This document shows positions 33,088 to 44,163 of a stretch of 64,000 nucleotides of DNA, one piece after another. The translations under genes and the position numbers were made by a program. The number at the start of each line of letters is the position of its first letter. Position 1 is the stretch's first letter. The notes beneath the pieces were generated by a model that was not told the origin of the DNA, did no database searches, and saw only the letters and a program-made list of their open reading frames with translations. Origin of the DNA: Lineus longissimus (lineage: Eukaryota; Nemertea; Pilidiophora; Heteronemertea; Lineidae); NCBI RefSeq assembly GCF_910592395.1, contig NC_088317.1:10480001-10544000 (forward strand). The letters run 5' to 3'.

Positions 33088-33305
33088 ATGGAAGGACAAA
33101 TATTTAACAATAATTATGGTATGGTCAATGTTTATCAGTATGCTGTTAATCAGAATCCTGTTATCAGTATCAACCAGTAGTTTCAGTACCTACATTTAAA
33201 TGTGTTAAATGCTATGTAACAAAGCCTGAAAGTGTTTTTGAAAAGAACACACTTAATAAATTCCTGATGAAGTTAAATTACTATGTGATGGTGGGTGCTC
33301 TATAA
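33088..33305 (+). pseudogene. Small Polinton-associated gene, frameshifted
   Basis: Starts at ATG 33088, 34 bases after the integrase stop, as MEGQIFNNNYGMVNVYQYAV. After about 30 codons it reaches a stop, but a neighbouring frame continues with FKCVKCYVTKPESVF, a possible C-x2-C zinc-binding pair, and ends at TAA 33303-33305. Close spacing behind the integrase suggests a downstream gene of the same element. I do not recognise the product. Confidence 0.4.
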
Positions 33306-33662
33306 CAAGAGGCCAAGGGCCTGGCGCTCAGCTGGATGACCTAATAACATAGGACTGAGGGTATAAAGTAGTAAATATTGGCTTTATACTACTGTTTGAA
33401 GTTCAAGAGAACACGTTATTCCACTAAAATTTCCAATGCAGAGCTGCCAGCTGGATGAAATATGACTGTAGTAATCATCCATGGTGTGTAAATGTTACAG
33501 GAGGCAACGGAAGATATCCCTAGTTCAGTATGTTGTATAAGTAGGTTGGGTTGTAAAGCACAACCAAGGATACAAAATTCTGTCTGTAATCGAGGTATCC
33601 TGATAACAGAGGTCAAAATAAATAGAAACTAGAATTGTCAGTTGAGCCTTGCCTGACTCTGG
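33306..33662. other. Gene-free stretch, part of a repeat
   Basis: Begins with ACAAGAGGCCAAGGGCCTGG, an imperfect palindrome that looks like the start of a repeat element. No reading frame is supported. Confidence 0.35.
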
Positions 33663-34325
33663 AGTCTCCGGCTTTGAGGGGTGCCATTATTTGGAACGCT
33701 AGAAATTTGCATGAAACTTGGAAGATAGCGAAGAAGCCGGACATGAATGACGAGAATGCCATGTATGTAACACACGCGGTATCCTCTTGCCGTTCAATTC
33801 TTTAGATGTATTGCTCAGTGTATTTTCATACGCATCTTCCACCGGGGACGATGTTGATCAAGGAATTCCCAGGGTATGAACACCCTGCCATCTGACGGTG
33901 GCTAGCGGTACCAGGCTATGATTTTCAGCTATGATTTGTGGAGAAACAACTGATCAAATAGCGGTATCAAAATAAGGGCTAATCGAATTTCAATCCTAGG
34001 CACACAAATATTACAATACGAGACAATCAGAAGCAAGGGAAAGAACACTTTCAGAATAATTTCCTTTATTGGTATTGCTGTAAGCGGCGAGTTCCGTGAG
34101 GTTAGTTCTATGCCGTTTCACATGCATACCTCTGTGTATTTTCATACGGGACATCACCTTGGAACCAAGACTGTTAGTCAGTTCCCGGACATGGTTGAAT
34201 CCAGCTACCATTTGCAGAGCATTCCATTATGTATGTGCATACGCCACGTCCACCTGGGACGAGAGTGTTTTTGGGGGAGAAGAATCCCTACTAATATAGA
34301 AGTCTCCAGCTCAAAGCCGGAGACT
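33663..34325. mobile_element. MITE with exact 16-bp terminal inverted repeats
   Basis: AGTCTCCGGCTTTGAG at 33663-33678 and CTCAAAGCCGGAGACT at 34310-34325 are exact complements. The 630-base interior has no gene. It contains two related blocks with GTGTATTTTCATACG (near 33819 and 34134), suggesting an internal duplication. Confidence 0.7.
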
Positions 34326-35689
34326 AATGACTAGTTTGGGACTAACACCAGTGTCTTTTTTTCTTAATAAGGTCGAGATTACAGGAGTCAACAAAATTAA
34401 CTTTATTGAGAGAAATTCACCTGTCCTGCAGGTGATTGGAATTGACAAAGGGTCGTTTTTCATGACATTTTGCTCTACTGCGTATCCCTAGTGAGTTGAT
34501 CGGGAATCAATCTATTATTTATTTAGACCAGCGATGACGTCATTTCTGGCGATTGCCTACGTTGTCCAATGAGCACTTCTTAAAGTGTGCCATTTGGCAT
34601 GCATTAGCATGCAATGTATTTTATCAGCGCTGCCAATTGCTGAAAAGAATGCCATAGCTCCGTCAATTTTGAATCAATTTTTATAGGAGTAACATTATTT
34701 TGTTGCTTGGAATGTCTACTTTTTACTGATGTAATAATCGTAGTACTAAAAACTAATATGTAAAGTCACAGACTTAGTGCACCTCCCCTTTATGAGACCC
34801 CCCAACCCCCCCTCCGTCGACATATGTTTTAACCAGTGCGTTGGGGGGAAGCCCCATATTATCCAGTGCAATGGGGGGAGTGGGGGGAGCCCCCAAACCC
34901 CACGGTGGACAGTCAACTAGCCCTTCCATGTCATTTACCGCTGGGGGGGGGGGGGGGGGATGGATGTCATCTGTACTTGTGATAGTTGTGCAATAAAAGA
35001 ATTTGAATTTGAATTTGATATTATCAAATGCAATGGGGGAAGCCCCCCAAACCCCCCATTGCCATTGGACAGTCAATTAACCCTTCCGTGTACCCACTCA
35101 CTGGGTGATTTTGAGCCTATAGGCCTGCCATTATGACATCAAAATAAATTGGTTTAAATTGTCTTTGGACTTGGTTGTGACTGCCAAGTCAAGTGCCAGT
35201 GCCACAAATGCCAAAAATAATTATTGCAAAAGGCCGTGTTATGGAAAAAGTCTCCATGTATGTTCTGAACGGTAATAATGATCAATTGAATTGGTTTACT
35301 GCTGTTAAAATTACTAAATATTGCAAGAAATTTGGGAAATTTGAAAGGAAGAATCGCTAAATGGTTTTGAAAACAACCTTCAAGCGATCGCTTCTCATGG
35401 CAGCCATTATCGCGGGTGACACACGTGATAAAAAGTTTTCGTGGCGCGAAAATTTCAAATGACCGTGTGTAGTTGGTCTCTGACTTGTCCCCAACAAATT
35501 CACTAATAATAGCTAGTAGCGCCCCTTAGTCATAGATATGAACATTATTTAGCATCAAAACATATATTCCAAAATAATTACTTTACAATGAACCCAAATT
35601 GAGCCCCCTGTTCTATTTTAAGCTGGCTATACAAAAAGGCATTTTTTTCACTGCAATCGGCCGTCCTGCACAAAATATAGGTCGGATCG

Positions 35690-35893
35690 CGACAAAATTT
35701 TGGTTCAAACTAGCCTTCACCTAGATGTTCCAGTAGACCGAAGTGATAGCCACTGCAAGTTACGGTTACAAAATGTGCCCCTGTGGACAGATACACTGAC
35801 GGACAGATCGACGGACGGCCGGACAGACAGACGCCACTCCATTAGCTATTTGACAATCTCAGCCGACCTTCGGTCAGCTGAGCTAAAAATGGA
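35690..35893 (+). repeat. Repeat C: microsatellite end resembling A/B elements
   Basis: GACAGATACACTGACGGACA followed by further GACGGACGG units and the terminal TCAGCTGAGCTAAAAA. The order (module, GAC-rich microsatellite, short palindromic end, A run) parallels the 3' ends of the A and B repeats, but the module sequence differs. Its 5' border is unknown. Confidence 0.4.
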
Positions 35894-36011
35894 AATAGAG
35901 GTAGCTGTAGATCATGTTGGAACTCTAGTTACAAAGGTTATCTTGATAAGAGTGGTAATAGAAACAGTCATAAAATAAGGTTAGGTTTAAACCGTATTTC
36001 TAAAGGTCAGT

Positions 36012-36016
36012 ATACT
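36012..36016. other. Target-site duplication of gypsy-2 (left)
   Basis: ATACT directly precedes the 5' LTR and is repeated directly after the 3' LTR at 40901-40905. This proves the borders of the element. Confidence 0.9.
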
Positions 36017-36190
36017 TGTTGAGTATTCAGCATATTCCAGTCTAGTTAGCAAAGTCTGTATTTTAGATCTACCCGGTGTAACAGTAGATCGTAGTCCGAC
36101 GTGAGAAATAAAGCATGTGATTCCTATGATTTCATCTCCGATTATTCTCGACTCTGTTGCCCTGCCAGACGCTACCCGCTTTACGAAACA
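36017..36190 (+). repeat. 5' LTR of gypsy-2
   Basis: Starts TGTTGAGTATTCAGCATATT and ends TTTACGAAACA. An AATAAA signal lies at 36106-36111. It is unusually short for an LTR, with no clear TATA box. It differs from the 3' LTR at three positions. Confidence 0.93.
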
Positions 36191-36204
36191 TGGTGGCAGC
36201 GGTG
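36191..36204 (+). other. Primer-binding site of gypsy-2
   Basis: TGGTGGCAGCGGTG begins immediately after the 5' LTR. TGG at this spot pairs with the CCA end of a tRNA primer. The tRNA species is not assigned. Confidence 0.7.
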
Positions 36205-36387
36205 TTAAAGAGTCCTAGCTTCTTCTAAAACGAAGAAAGATGATGATGAACTGTCTTAAACTGGTCAAATAAGCCCCGAACTGTCCCACTTCAACGCGGT
36301 CTGGAAATCCGCCGTGGCCTGTTTTCCGTGTACATTCGTCTGTGCATTTTTGTGTGCATTGTACACTGGACTTCTTCTGCATGAGGG

Positions 36388-36888
36388 ATGGATGCTCCTG
36401 TTCCGCCACCACATCCCGTGTCTGGAATTAAGCCTCCTCAACCACCAGATTTTAGTGCTGCGCCCTGCATTGCTGATAACTGGCGTATCTTCAAGCAGAA
36501 GTGGAACAACTATTCAGTGATCACCAACCTGGGTGGTCATGATCGGGCGTACCAAGTGGCTCTACTGCTCCATACGCTGGGAGATGAAGGTCTCCGTGTT
36601 TACAATGGTTTCCCTTTTGACACCGAGGAAGATGCCAGAACTGCGGCAGAGGTCATCGGAAAATTCGACACCTATGCAATAGGTGAAGTGAATGAAACGT
36701 ACGAAAGGTTTTTGTTCAACAAAAGGGACCAGAAACCAGGTGAATCGTTCGAAGCTTTCTTGGCTGCAATCAGAACTCTTATCGAAACCTGTAACTACCA
36801 CATGGATTCTGTTAACTCCATCCTTCGTGATAGGCTTGTGCTAGGCATTGCAGATCAGGACACTCAAAAACTCCTTCTCCGCGAATGA
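36388..36888 (+). pseudogene. gag: gypsy-2 gag, N-terminal part, ends at an in-frame TGA
   Basis: ATG 36388 starts MDAPVPPPHPVSGIKPPQPP. A helical Gag-type core follows with WRIFKQKWNNYSVITNLGG, FLFNKRDQKPGESFEAFLAA and SILRDRLVLGIADQDTQKLL. This matches the capsid-like region of Mag-group gypsy elements. TGA at 36886-36888 interrupts it, and the same frame continues without any shift into the zinc-knuckle region. The stop may be a mutation or a suppressible codon; two more in-frame stops downstream favour mutation. Gag would package the element RNA into particles. Confidence 0.85.
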
Positions 36889-39237
36889 AACCTGACGCTC
36901 GACTCTGCGCTCAACATTTGTAAGGCTGCCGAAAATGCAACGATTCATGGAAAAGCACTCCGTAATGACTCTATATCTGACTCAAGTGTGAAACGCATAC
37001 AGGGTGGCGCAAAGCCACATCGCTCCAAGAAACCGGCTCAGTTTCAACTGAGAAAATCACAGTCTCGTCCTCAAACTCCTAAGTCGCAAAATCCACTCAC
37101 CCGTGAATGCAATTATTGTGGTACGACTCATGCCATGATAAAGGAACAATGCCCTGCCTGGGGCAAATCATGTGATAACTGTCATGGAAAGAATCATTTC
37201 AGAATTAAGTGTAAGAAACCCAAGGTGAAGCTAGTCAGTGGGCAAACCTATGATGATTCTGATGATGATAGCTACTATCTTGCCAACGTTAGCTCAAAAC
37301 GTAAAGACATTTTGACTACCAAAATGCAAGTGAATGGACAGTATCTTAAGTTCCAGCTTGACTCAGGTGCAGATGTCAACACAATCTGCCAACGCTTCGT
37401 AAAGAAGGAACAGATGGTGACGTCAAGCAAGAATTTAGTGATGTGGAACGGCACGAAAGTACAACCTAAAGGAGAGACGAAACCCTCTGTTCGTAACGTC
37501 AAAACTGGGGAGACAGTGACTGTCTCGTTTGTCGTCGTCCCCAATAACCTAACGTGTCTTTTAGGTTTAAACACCATACGTGATATGCGCTTGATATCTG
37601 TCAACGAGGATAGATTTGTGTCTGGGGTAAATCTCAAAACGCCGCATCCAGCTCCAGCTTTACGTGATTTAGGGGAAGCATATCTAACGGTCAACCCTGA
37701 AATCAAACCGCGTGCACTGCCTTGTCGAAATGTTCCTGTTGCCATCAACGATGATGTGAAAAGTGAACTTGAACATTTGGTGCAACTGGGTGTGTTAGCT
37801 TCCGTGACTGAACCAACTGAATGGGTCAGCCAGATGGCTGTTGTGCGTAAGGCTAGTGGAAAACTCCGTATCTGCATCGACCCCCAGCCCCTCAACGAAG
37901 CCCTCATGAGGGAGCATTACAAACTGCCAACGGTTGATGACGTCCTGCCAATGCTGCACGATGCCAAGGTCTTTAGCAAGCTCGACGTTAGAAATGCTTT
38001 CCGACACGTGCACCTGGACGAAGAATCTAGTCTGCTGACAACTATGATCACTCCTTTTGGCAGGTATAGATGGCTCCGCTTGCCATTTGGACTCAAAGTA
38101 TCAAGTGAGATATTTCAGCGCAGGTTAACTGAAGCTTTAAGTGGCCTTGAGGGTACATTTACTATCGCTGATGACATCGCCGTAGCCGGGTGTGGATTAT
38201 CGAAGGCTGAAGCGCTGAAAGACAATGACAATAAACTTACCAAACTCTACCAACGTTGTGATGAGCGTCATATCGTCCTGAATGACGATAAGAAGGAAAT
38301 TGGGAAGCCGCAAATCCCATTTCATGGACACTTATTCACGGAATACGGTGTCAAAGCTGATTCATCAAAAGTTGAAGCTATCACAAAAATGCCCGCTCCA
38401 ACTGACATTCTTGGGGTGAAAAGACTGTGTGGCATGGTCCAGTATATGCCAAAGTTCCTCCCAAATCTCGCGAAAGATTTGGAACCAATCCGTGCTCTAA
38501 CCCGGAAGGAAACCGAATGGAACTGGCCGCCAGCCTGTGACCAGGCATTAGCAACCGTCAAAGCTAAACTCTCCGACACTCCCGTACTGGCATATTTTGA
38601 CACTAAGAAAGAGACCAAAATTCAAGTCGATAGCAGCAAAGATGGGATGGGTGCCGTACTGCTGCAAGACGGTAAACCGGTCGAATACGCATCACGTTCA
38701 CTTTCAAGCTCAGAGCGTAACTGGGCTCAGATTGAGAAAGAACTGTTAGCTGTTGTTTTCGGACTTGAACGTTTTGATCAATATACCTACGGTCGGAAAG
38801 TTATCGCTGAAGATGATCATGAGCCCCTTGCCGCTATACTAAAGAAACCTCTCAGTCAGGCGCCTAAACGTCTGCAAGCTCTTCTGATGAGAGTCCACCG
38901 CTATGATGTTGATTTTCATTTCCTAAAAGGAAGTGAACTGGTGATTGCGGATGCTCTTAGCCGTGCTTTCATAGACACTTGTGACATGAGGCCTAGAATA
39001 ATGAACATTGACTTTTCCCCCAAAATATCTGACACACGGCTAGAAGAAGTCAGAATCGCTACAGAGAATGACGTGGCATTGCAATCTCTGTTACCTTTCA
39101 TACTCGACGGATGGCCAGACTCCAAGCAGCTGGTACCGCCTGAAGCCAGAGTGTATTTCGACATGAGGGACACTCTTAGCTATCAAGAAGGAATAATCTT
39201 GAAAGGCGAGGCCATAGTTTTTCTTAGTGCTCTCTGA
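36889..39237 (+). pseudogene. pol: gypsy-2 zinc knuckle, protease, reverse transcriptase, RNase H
   Basis: Continues the gag frame. Two Cys/His clusters (CNYCGTTHAMIKEQC; CDNCHGKNHFRIKC) at about 37108-37215, a protease with FQLDSGADVNTI (about 37352), RT blocks WVSQMAVVRKASGKLRICID, FSKLDVRNAFRHVHLD, YRWLRLPFGLKVSSE and FTIADDIAVAG (the catalytic DD), then RNase H with VDSSKDGMGAVLLQDGKPVE and EKELLAVVFGLERF. A linker ends at TGA 39235-39237, still in the same frame. All catalytic residues I can place are present. Together with gag and integrase it would copy element RNA into DNA. Confidence 0.92.
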
Positions 39238-40041
39238 CGCGAGATGAAAAACCGCATTCATTCTGCGCATTTGGGATACAACAGCATGATGCGACGTGCT
39301 CGAGGACTCATATTCTGGCCCGGCATGGCCCAGGATATTAAGCAGCTTGTTGAAGCTTGTGAACCGTGCAAAGAACTGCGCGCGAGAAATTCAAAGGAAA
39401 CTCTAAAAGTCCAGTCTGATGGTAATTGTCCCTGGGACAAAGTCGCTGGTGATTTCTTCGAAATCGAAGGAAAAATCTACCTAGTGGTAATTGACTGTTA
39501 CTCCAATTTCATTGAAGTTGACCCTATGCCAACTATCACTAGTGCACGCACAATCGCTGTCCTCAAGAAACACTTTGCTCGCTACGGTATTCCGAGAGTT
39601 ATGATTGCTGATCCTGGGTCACAGCTGACCTCCAAGGAATTCCGTACATTCACCAAGGAATGGGGGATAATTCACGTGGAATCATCTCCGGGGCATCACA
39701 GTGCCAATGGCAAAGCTGAGGCAGCAGTAAAAGTGGCCAAGTACCTTCTGAAAAAGGCACAAAAGGATGGAACTGATCCAAACACTGCTCTCTTAGAACA
39801 ACGCAATACTCCTCGCGAAGACACTGGATTAAGTCCAGCGGAAATGATGTTCGGTCGAAGGACAAGAACAATGATTCCTTGTTTTAAACCAAACCAACCT
39901 GCTAATGCAAGTGCTGCAATGGAGAAAAGGAGACAGCGCAAGAAAAGTGTGAAAACCTACCATGATAGGCGTGCCAAGGACTTGAGCAAATTGTTACCTG
40001 GTCAAACCGTGTATTTTGAACACTGCGAAAACAAACGATAG
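39238..40041 (+). pseudogene. pol: gypsy-2 integrase
   Basis: In frame with the preceding pol segment after the TGA at 39235. The N-terminal HHCC zinc site is visible (IHSAHLG, CEPCKEL). The catalytic core has VVIDCYSNFIEV (first Asp, about 39493), MIADPGSQLTSKEF (second Asp, about 39610) and GHHSANGKAEAAVKVAK (Glu, about 39718). Downstream are LSPAEMMFGRRTRTMIP and a basic segment. TAG at 40039-40041 interrupts, again with no frameshift. It would insert the cDNA into chromosomes; the 5-base target duplication agrees with this integrase class. Confidence 0.9.
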
Positions 40042-40410
40042 GTCCTTGGGACTGTTTTGGACATTTTAGGTGACCGTACCTATCGTGTTGAAGGGAAAAC
40101 AGGCGGTGTGTATCGCAGAAATCGGGTTCAAATGAGGCCCACCTCAGTTCAGTCACCCAAACCACCTGTCTCATTTTTAAGTGCTTATAGGCCCATAGTT
40201 ACAGCTCCGCAAAGTAGGCCTATCAGCGATACCATCAGTGAAACTCCTGAGCGTGACAATGACAATGTACAAAGTGACAATCCGCCAAACAACCCAGCTA
40301 ATGCTGTTAGTGACACTGGTATGACACCTCCAATTACTGCCCCACCACCGCGTACAAGTGACAGAATGCGAACCGCACAAAAGCATCTCCAGGACTATGT
40401 GTGCAAGTAA
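40042..40410 (+). pseudogene. gypsy-2 integrase C-terminal tail
   Basis: Same frame after the TAG at 40039. DILGDRTYRVEGKTGGVYRR is the SH3-like C-terminal strand pattern of gypsy integrases. A proline- and asparagine-rich tail follows (TPPITAPPPRTSDRMR) and ends at TAA 40408-40410. No chromodomain is present, unlike gypsy-1. Confidence 0.8.
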
Positions 40411-40714
40411 TGAGTACATTGAGTTGTGAGTTTTTGGACTATGGAGACAATTTGTGTTTTTGCTATGATCCACCGTACTATCATAGAAAATTTGGACTGT
40501 CATATATAATTCTGTTTTTAGATTTCTGTGTGTGTTTAGAAGTTACATACTTGTGGTTTTAACTTGCTCTGTTCTGCGAGTTCTTATAGTTTGTCGAAGT
40601 TTTACTTACTGGGTCTGCCCTAATGACTATGCTCTGGTAGTGTACGATGTTGGTACTCTTTAAGTGGTAATTTCCTGTTTTGTATTCTGCTTTAGTTGAA
40701 TAGTGTTTTCTCTT
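40411..40714. other. gypsy-2 3' untranslated region
   Basis: About 300 noncoding bases between the end of the polyprotein frame and the polypurine tract. No further ORF is seen. Confidence 0.7.
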
Positions 40715-40726
40715 AAAAGGGGGGGA
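40715..40726 (+). other. Polypurine tract of gypsy-2
   Basis: AAAAGGGGGGGA abuts the 3' LTR start TGTTG at 40727. This is the expected plus-strand primer. Confidence 0.9.
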
Positions 40727-40900
40727 TGTTGAGTATTCGGCATATTTCAGTCTAGTTAGCAAAGTCTGTATTTTAGATCTACCCGGTGTAACAGTAGATC
40801 GTAGTCCGACGTGAGAAATAAAGCATGTGATTCCTATGATTTCATCTCCGATTATTCTCGACTCTGTTGCCCTGCCAAACGCTACCCGCTTTACGAAACA
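40727..40900 (+). repeat. 3' LTR of gypsy-2
   Basis: 174 bases, same as the 5' LTR except at three positions (in TATTCGGCATATTTC near its start and CCAAACG near its end). It is followed by the ATACT target duplication at 40901-40905. Confidence 0.93.
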
Positions 40901-41083
40901 ATACTGGTAACTCAGACATGAAATCATCATCATCATTTAATCTAGGTTGTTGAGACCGTTTCTTCTCACGGTGGTTAGAGTACCAGAGGAGTCTATCTCC
41001 AATTATTGAAGAAGAATTGGATCATGTTTTACCAATTAAGGAATTCAAAGATTACCCTGAACTGTGTTACCCTTGGTTTTAAC

Positions 41084-41464
41084 ATGAGACCTATGGATAA
41101 GACAGAAAGTAGACAGAAATGTTCTACAGTAGACTGGAGTCTTTTTAAAGAACAATTGGACAGATCAATTAATTTCATGAACAAAATGATGAATGAAAAC
41201 TGGTTTATATATCGAGATCAAAATGTGGTATCAGATTGGAAAAGAGTTATTCACCAGTATTTTAGGGATTACATGTACATTGAATTTGAAAATGCTTCTC
41301 TACTTAATCAGATATGGCTTTTAAACAACGAAATGTATCTAAAGGGCATAAACATGAAAACTGGTAATTTAATGGTTGAATTAAGTGATAGTATTCAAGA
41401 TAATTTATGTACACCAGAAGACCTAGAAAGAACCCTCGGTTGTAAGTATTATTTATCTAAATAA
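41084..41464 (+). CDS. Unknown protein in Polinton-like gene cluster
   Basis: ATG 41084 (MRPMDKTESRQKCSTVDWSL) to TAA 41462-41464, 126 codons, with no lesion inside. Helical and aromatic (NFMNKMMNENWFIYRDQNVV, HQYFRDYMYIEFENASLLNQ), no transmembrane segment, no motif I recognise. Just upstream, a broken frame ends in KEFKDYPELCYPWF followed by a stop, suggesting a preceding gene. The next gene's ATG directly follows this stop codon. Such tight packing is typical of virus-like Polinton genes. Codon use is AT-rich like its neighbours. Confidence 0.5.
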   Translation: MRPMDKTESRQKCSTVDWSLFKEQLDRSINFMNKMMNENWFIYRDQNVVSDWKRVIHQYFRDYMYIEFENASLLNQIWLLNNEMYLKGINMKTGNLMVELSDSIQDNLCTPEDLERTLGCKYYLSK

Positions 41465-41793
41465 ATGAATAGAACTTGGGGATACAATAAAAGACCAAAG
41501 AATTGAAAAATTAGATTATAACAGTTTTACAAAGAGCTAGAGGAAATGAAAAGAAAGATGAGTTATCAAATCATGAGGCATCAAATCATGAGTTATCAAA
41601 TAATAAACCAGTAATAGCACCAATTGTTGATATCAATCCCATTGTGATTAAACCACCTGTTGTCCCAGTGTTGATTAAACCTACTGGTTCTAGATCAGTT
41701 AGATCGACCTTCAGTCACAAAGCAGAGCTTGGATCTACTAATACTGCAGACAGACATAGTAATGCTGCTGTTGAATCTAGCTTTTCGCATTAA
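41465..41793 (+). pseudogene. Pro/Val-rich protein in Polinton-like cluster, frameshifted
   Basis: ATG 41465 immediately follows the previous TAA. The first codons (MNRTWGYNKRPK) run into stops, but another frame from about 41553 is open to TAA 41791-41793. It contains short repeats (SNHEASNHELSNN), a P/V/I-rich segment (DINPIVIKPPVVPVLIKPTG) and AELGSTNTADRHSNAAVESS. At least one frameshift lies near 41510-41550. No function is recognised. Confidence 0.4.
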
Positions 41794-41797
41794 TTAA

Positions 41798-42537
41798 ATG
41801 GAAGACATAAGTAGGCTTTATCCAGATTTAAATCATCAAGATATGAGTAATCAAAATATGAGTCATCAAGATATGATTGATGAACAGAATAACCAACCTA
41901 TCGTGACGAAGTCCGACTTAAGCCCTCATGATTTGATGTCTCATAATTTGAATCCTCATAATTTGAATCCTCAAGGTTTCAGACTTAATTAAATCAGTGA
42001 AGTTAAAAAGTGCTATGAAGCTGAGATTGAATGCAGACGAAAAACATTTATGAAATACAAGAAAGCTTTTGATGTGATTACTGGGTTTAACCATGCCCTA
42101 AATTTCACAAGTGTTGCTACTGGCTCTACTGGTATATCAGCAGTAGCAGGAGTCATCACTGCTCCAATAAGTTTTGCTTTGGGTGGTGTGACAATAGCAA
42201 GGACCATTATTTCATCACTACTTAATTTTCAGAAGAAGGTCATACTTAAGAAAATTGAAAAGCATGAGAAGATATCACAATTGGCCATTTCCAAACTTAA
42301 CACTATCAATAATTGGTCAGTAAAGCATTAACAGATTCGTTCATATCTACAGAGGAATTCAGTTTAATCCTCAAGGAGAAGGAGAAGTACATTTCCTTGA
42401 AGAATGCCATTAGAAAGATACAAAGGGATACTAGTTCTGATGCCAGTTTTGACGTAGAAACACTTGAGAAGACTTTTTGAGAGGAAGGGAAAAAACTAGC
42501 ACAGTCAGAGATGTTGGAGAAATTAAAAAGCAAGTAA
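41798..42537 (+). pseudogene. Maverick-associated Gly/Ala-rich membrane-type protein, broken
   Basis: ATG 41798 starts MEDISRLYPDLNHQDM, followed by repeats HQDMSNQNMSHQDM and HNLNPHNLNPQ. TAA 41990-41992 interrupts, and the same frame then continues with a charged helix and a Gly/Ala/Ile-rich hydrophobic stretch (GISAVAGVITAPISFALGGV) at about 42140-42190. Next is KHEKISQLAISKLNTINNW. A frameshift near 42327 leads to ISTEEFSLILKEKEKYISLK in another frame; TGA near 42478 is a third lesion; the end is TAA 42535-42537. I recall this hydrophobic-plus-KHEKI layout from proteins encoded by invertebrate Mavericks; the role is unknown to me and the family match needs a search. Confidence 0.6.
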
Positions 42538-42760
42538 TACATCATCATTATTATCATTATTTTAATGTACAACAAACATGTATGCTAAAAACTTGAACCC
42601 AACAAGGTACACAGCTATAACTATTAGCATAAAGTACATATTTTGTACCTCATTCTGTTACTTATGATGATTACTTCAAAAGTCTAGAGATTAGTATTGA
42701 GAATAAAACATGTTTCTATGACACCATACTTAGAAGGCTTGGACAGAGACGTATATCAGA

Positions 42761-44163
42761 ATGAAACGGCCAGGGGCCATTGTGCTCACCGTATAAATCT
42801 TTTAGTAGGCAGGATCATGCTTAGTTTAGAGGTGAATTTGGTGAACACAATCAGGCATGAAGACTTTTTTTAGATGTGTATTGATGTCAAGTAATAAGAC
42901 AGGGCAGTATATATAAGTTTATGATCCAACCAATAATTGTCTATGACATCAACAAGATCAATATCGTGTGATTGCTAAGAGTCCCTGCAATAAAAAATTC
43001 ATCAAAAAAAAAGTCATTAATAAGCGAGATATTGCACGTCCTACTTTTTCAGTTTTGACCCCCTGGTGGCCAAATCTAGAATCAGATCAGGCCAAAATTC
43101 GGTGTCAGAGATTATCTGATGTAGGGGGTTACATGTACCAACTTTCAAGTTCATAGCTTCAGCAGTTAAGAAACGTGCCATAGTTACACTAATGGCCAAT
43201 TTACGCCATTTGACATCTGTGACCTAGAAAAGGAGGTCAAATCCAAAAATCGTAGGACATGTGGTGTATCCTTGCTAGAAGTCCCTGCCATAAAAATTTT
43301 ATCGAAAACAATTCACTCAAATAAGCAATATATTGCACTTCTTCCTTTTTCCATTATGGCCCCCTGGTGGCCGAATAAAGAATCAGATCAGGCCAAAATT
43401 CGGCATCAAAGCTTATCTAAAGTAGGGGGTTATATGTACTACGTTTCAAGTTCATAGCTTTAGTGGTTAAGAAACGTGCCATAGTTTACACTCTAACGGC
43501 CAATTTACGCCATATGACCTCTGTGACCTTGAAAAGTAGGTCAAATTGAAAACCCGTAAGATATGTGATGTATTCTTCCTAAGAGTACCTACCATAATAA
43601 TTTTATCGAAAACAAGTCACTTATAAGCGAGATATCACACTTTTTAGATTTCCACTTTTGGCCCCCTGGTGGCAAAGTTGAGGATCAGATCAAACTGAAA
43701 TTCAGCACCAGAGGCTATGTGATATAGGGGGTTATATGTACTAAGTTTCAAGTTCATAGCTTTAGTGGTTAAGAAACGTGCCATAGTTTACACTCTAACG
43801 GCCAATTTACGCCATATGACCTCTGTGAACTTGAAAAGTAGGTCAAATTAAAATCCCGTATGATATAAGATGTATATTTGGTATGAGTACATACAACACA
43901 AGTTTCATCGAAAACAAGTCACTAATAAGCGAGATATCACACTTTTTAGATATCGACATTTGGCCCCCTGGTGGCCAAGTTGAGAATCAGATCGGACCGA
44001 AATTCAGTGTCAGAGGTCACCTGACCTAGGGGGTGCTGTGTACAAAGTTTCAAGTTCATAGCCCTAGCGGTTAAGAAACGTGCCACTGTTTTTGAAATAG
44101 GATACGACGACGGACGACGGACACTGCGGTATTACATAGACTCCCCTACGGTGAGCCAAAAAG
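42761..44163 (+). mobile_element. Modular repeat A2 (four internal modules)
   Basis: Starts ATGAAACGGCCAGGGGCCAT then TGTGCTCACCGTATA and ends TACGGTGAGCCAAAAA; GCTCACCGTA and TACGGTGAGC are inverted ends. Inside are four tandem modules of about 300 bases (each with CTTTAGTGGTTAAGAAACGT, CCTCTGTGACCTTG, GCGAGATATCACAC and CCCCTGGTGGC). Before the end comes GATACGACGACGGACGACGG. No coding capacity. It interrupts the Polinton-like cluster. Confidence 0.8.

Larger units (their letters stand above)
34326..36016. other. Gene-free repeat-rich stretch
   Basis: 34790-35090 holds two copies of a C/G-run segment (around GCAATGGGGG...GGACAGTCAA) with a G run of about 18 near 34946. A (GAATTT)n tail at 34998-35020 after GTGCAATAAAA looks like a LINE or SINE end. 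35690-35893 holds a GACGGACAGA-type microsatellite ending in GAGCTAAAAA, similar in layout to the end of B elements. No gene is supported. Confidence 0.5.
36017..40900 (+). mobile_element. Mag/SURL-like Ty3/gypsy retrotransposon, complete with LTRs (gypsy-2)
   Basis: 4884 bases bounded by 174-base LTRs and a 5-base direct duplication (ATACT). The polyprotein lies in one continuous frame with order gag, zinc knuckle, protease, RT, RNase H and integrase, as in the Mag group. LTRs differ at three sites I could find (about 1.7%), so the insertion is fairly recent. The frame is interrupted only by three in-frame stop codons. It is inserted next to Polinton-like sequence. Confidence 0.93.

Noticed and set aside
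37275-37907. 210-codon minus-strand frame inside gypsy-2
   Set aside because: Antisense shadow of the protease/RT coding region.
42968-43457. Two similar ~60-codon frames with the peptide PWWPN
   Set aside because: They are translations of modules of repeat A2, not genes.
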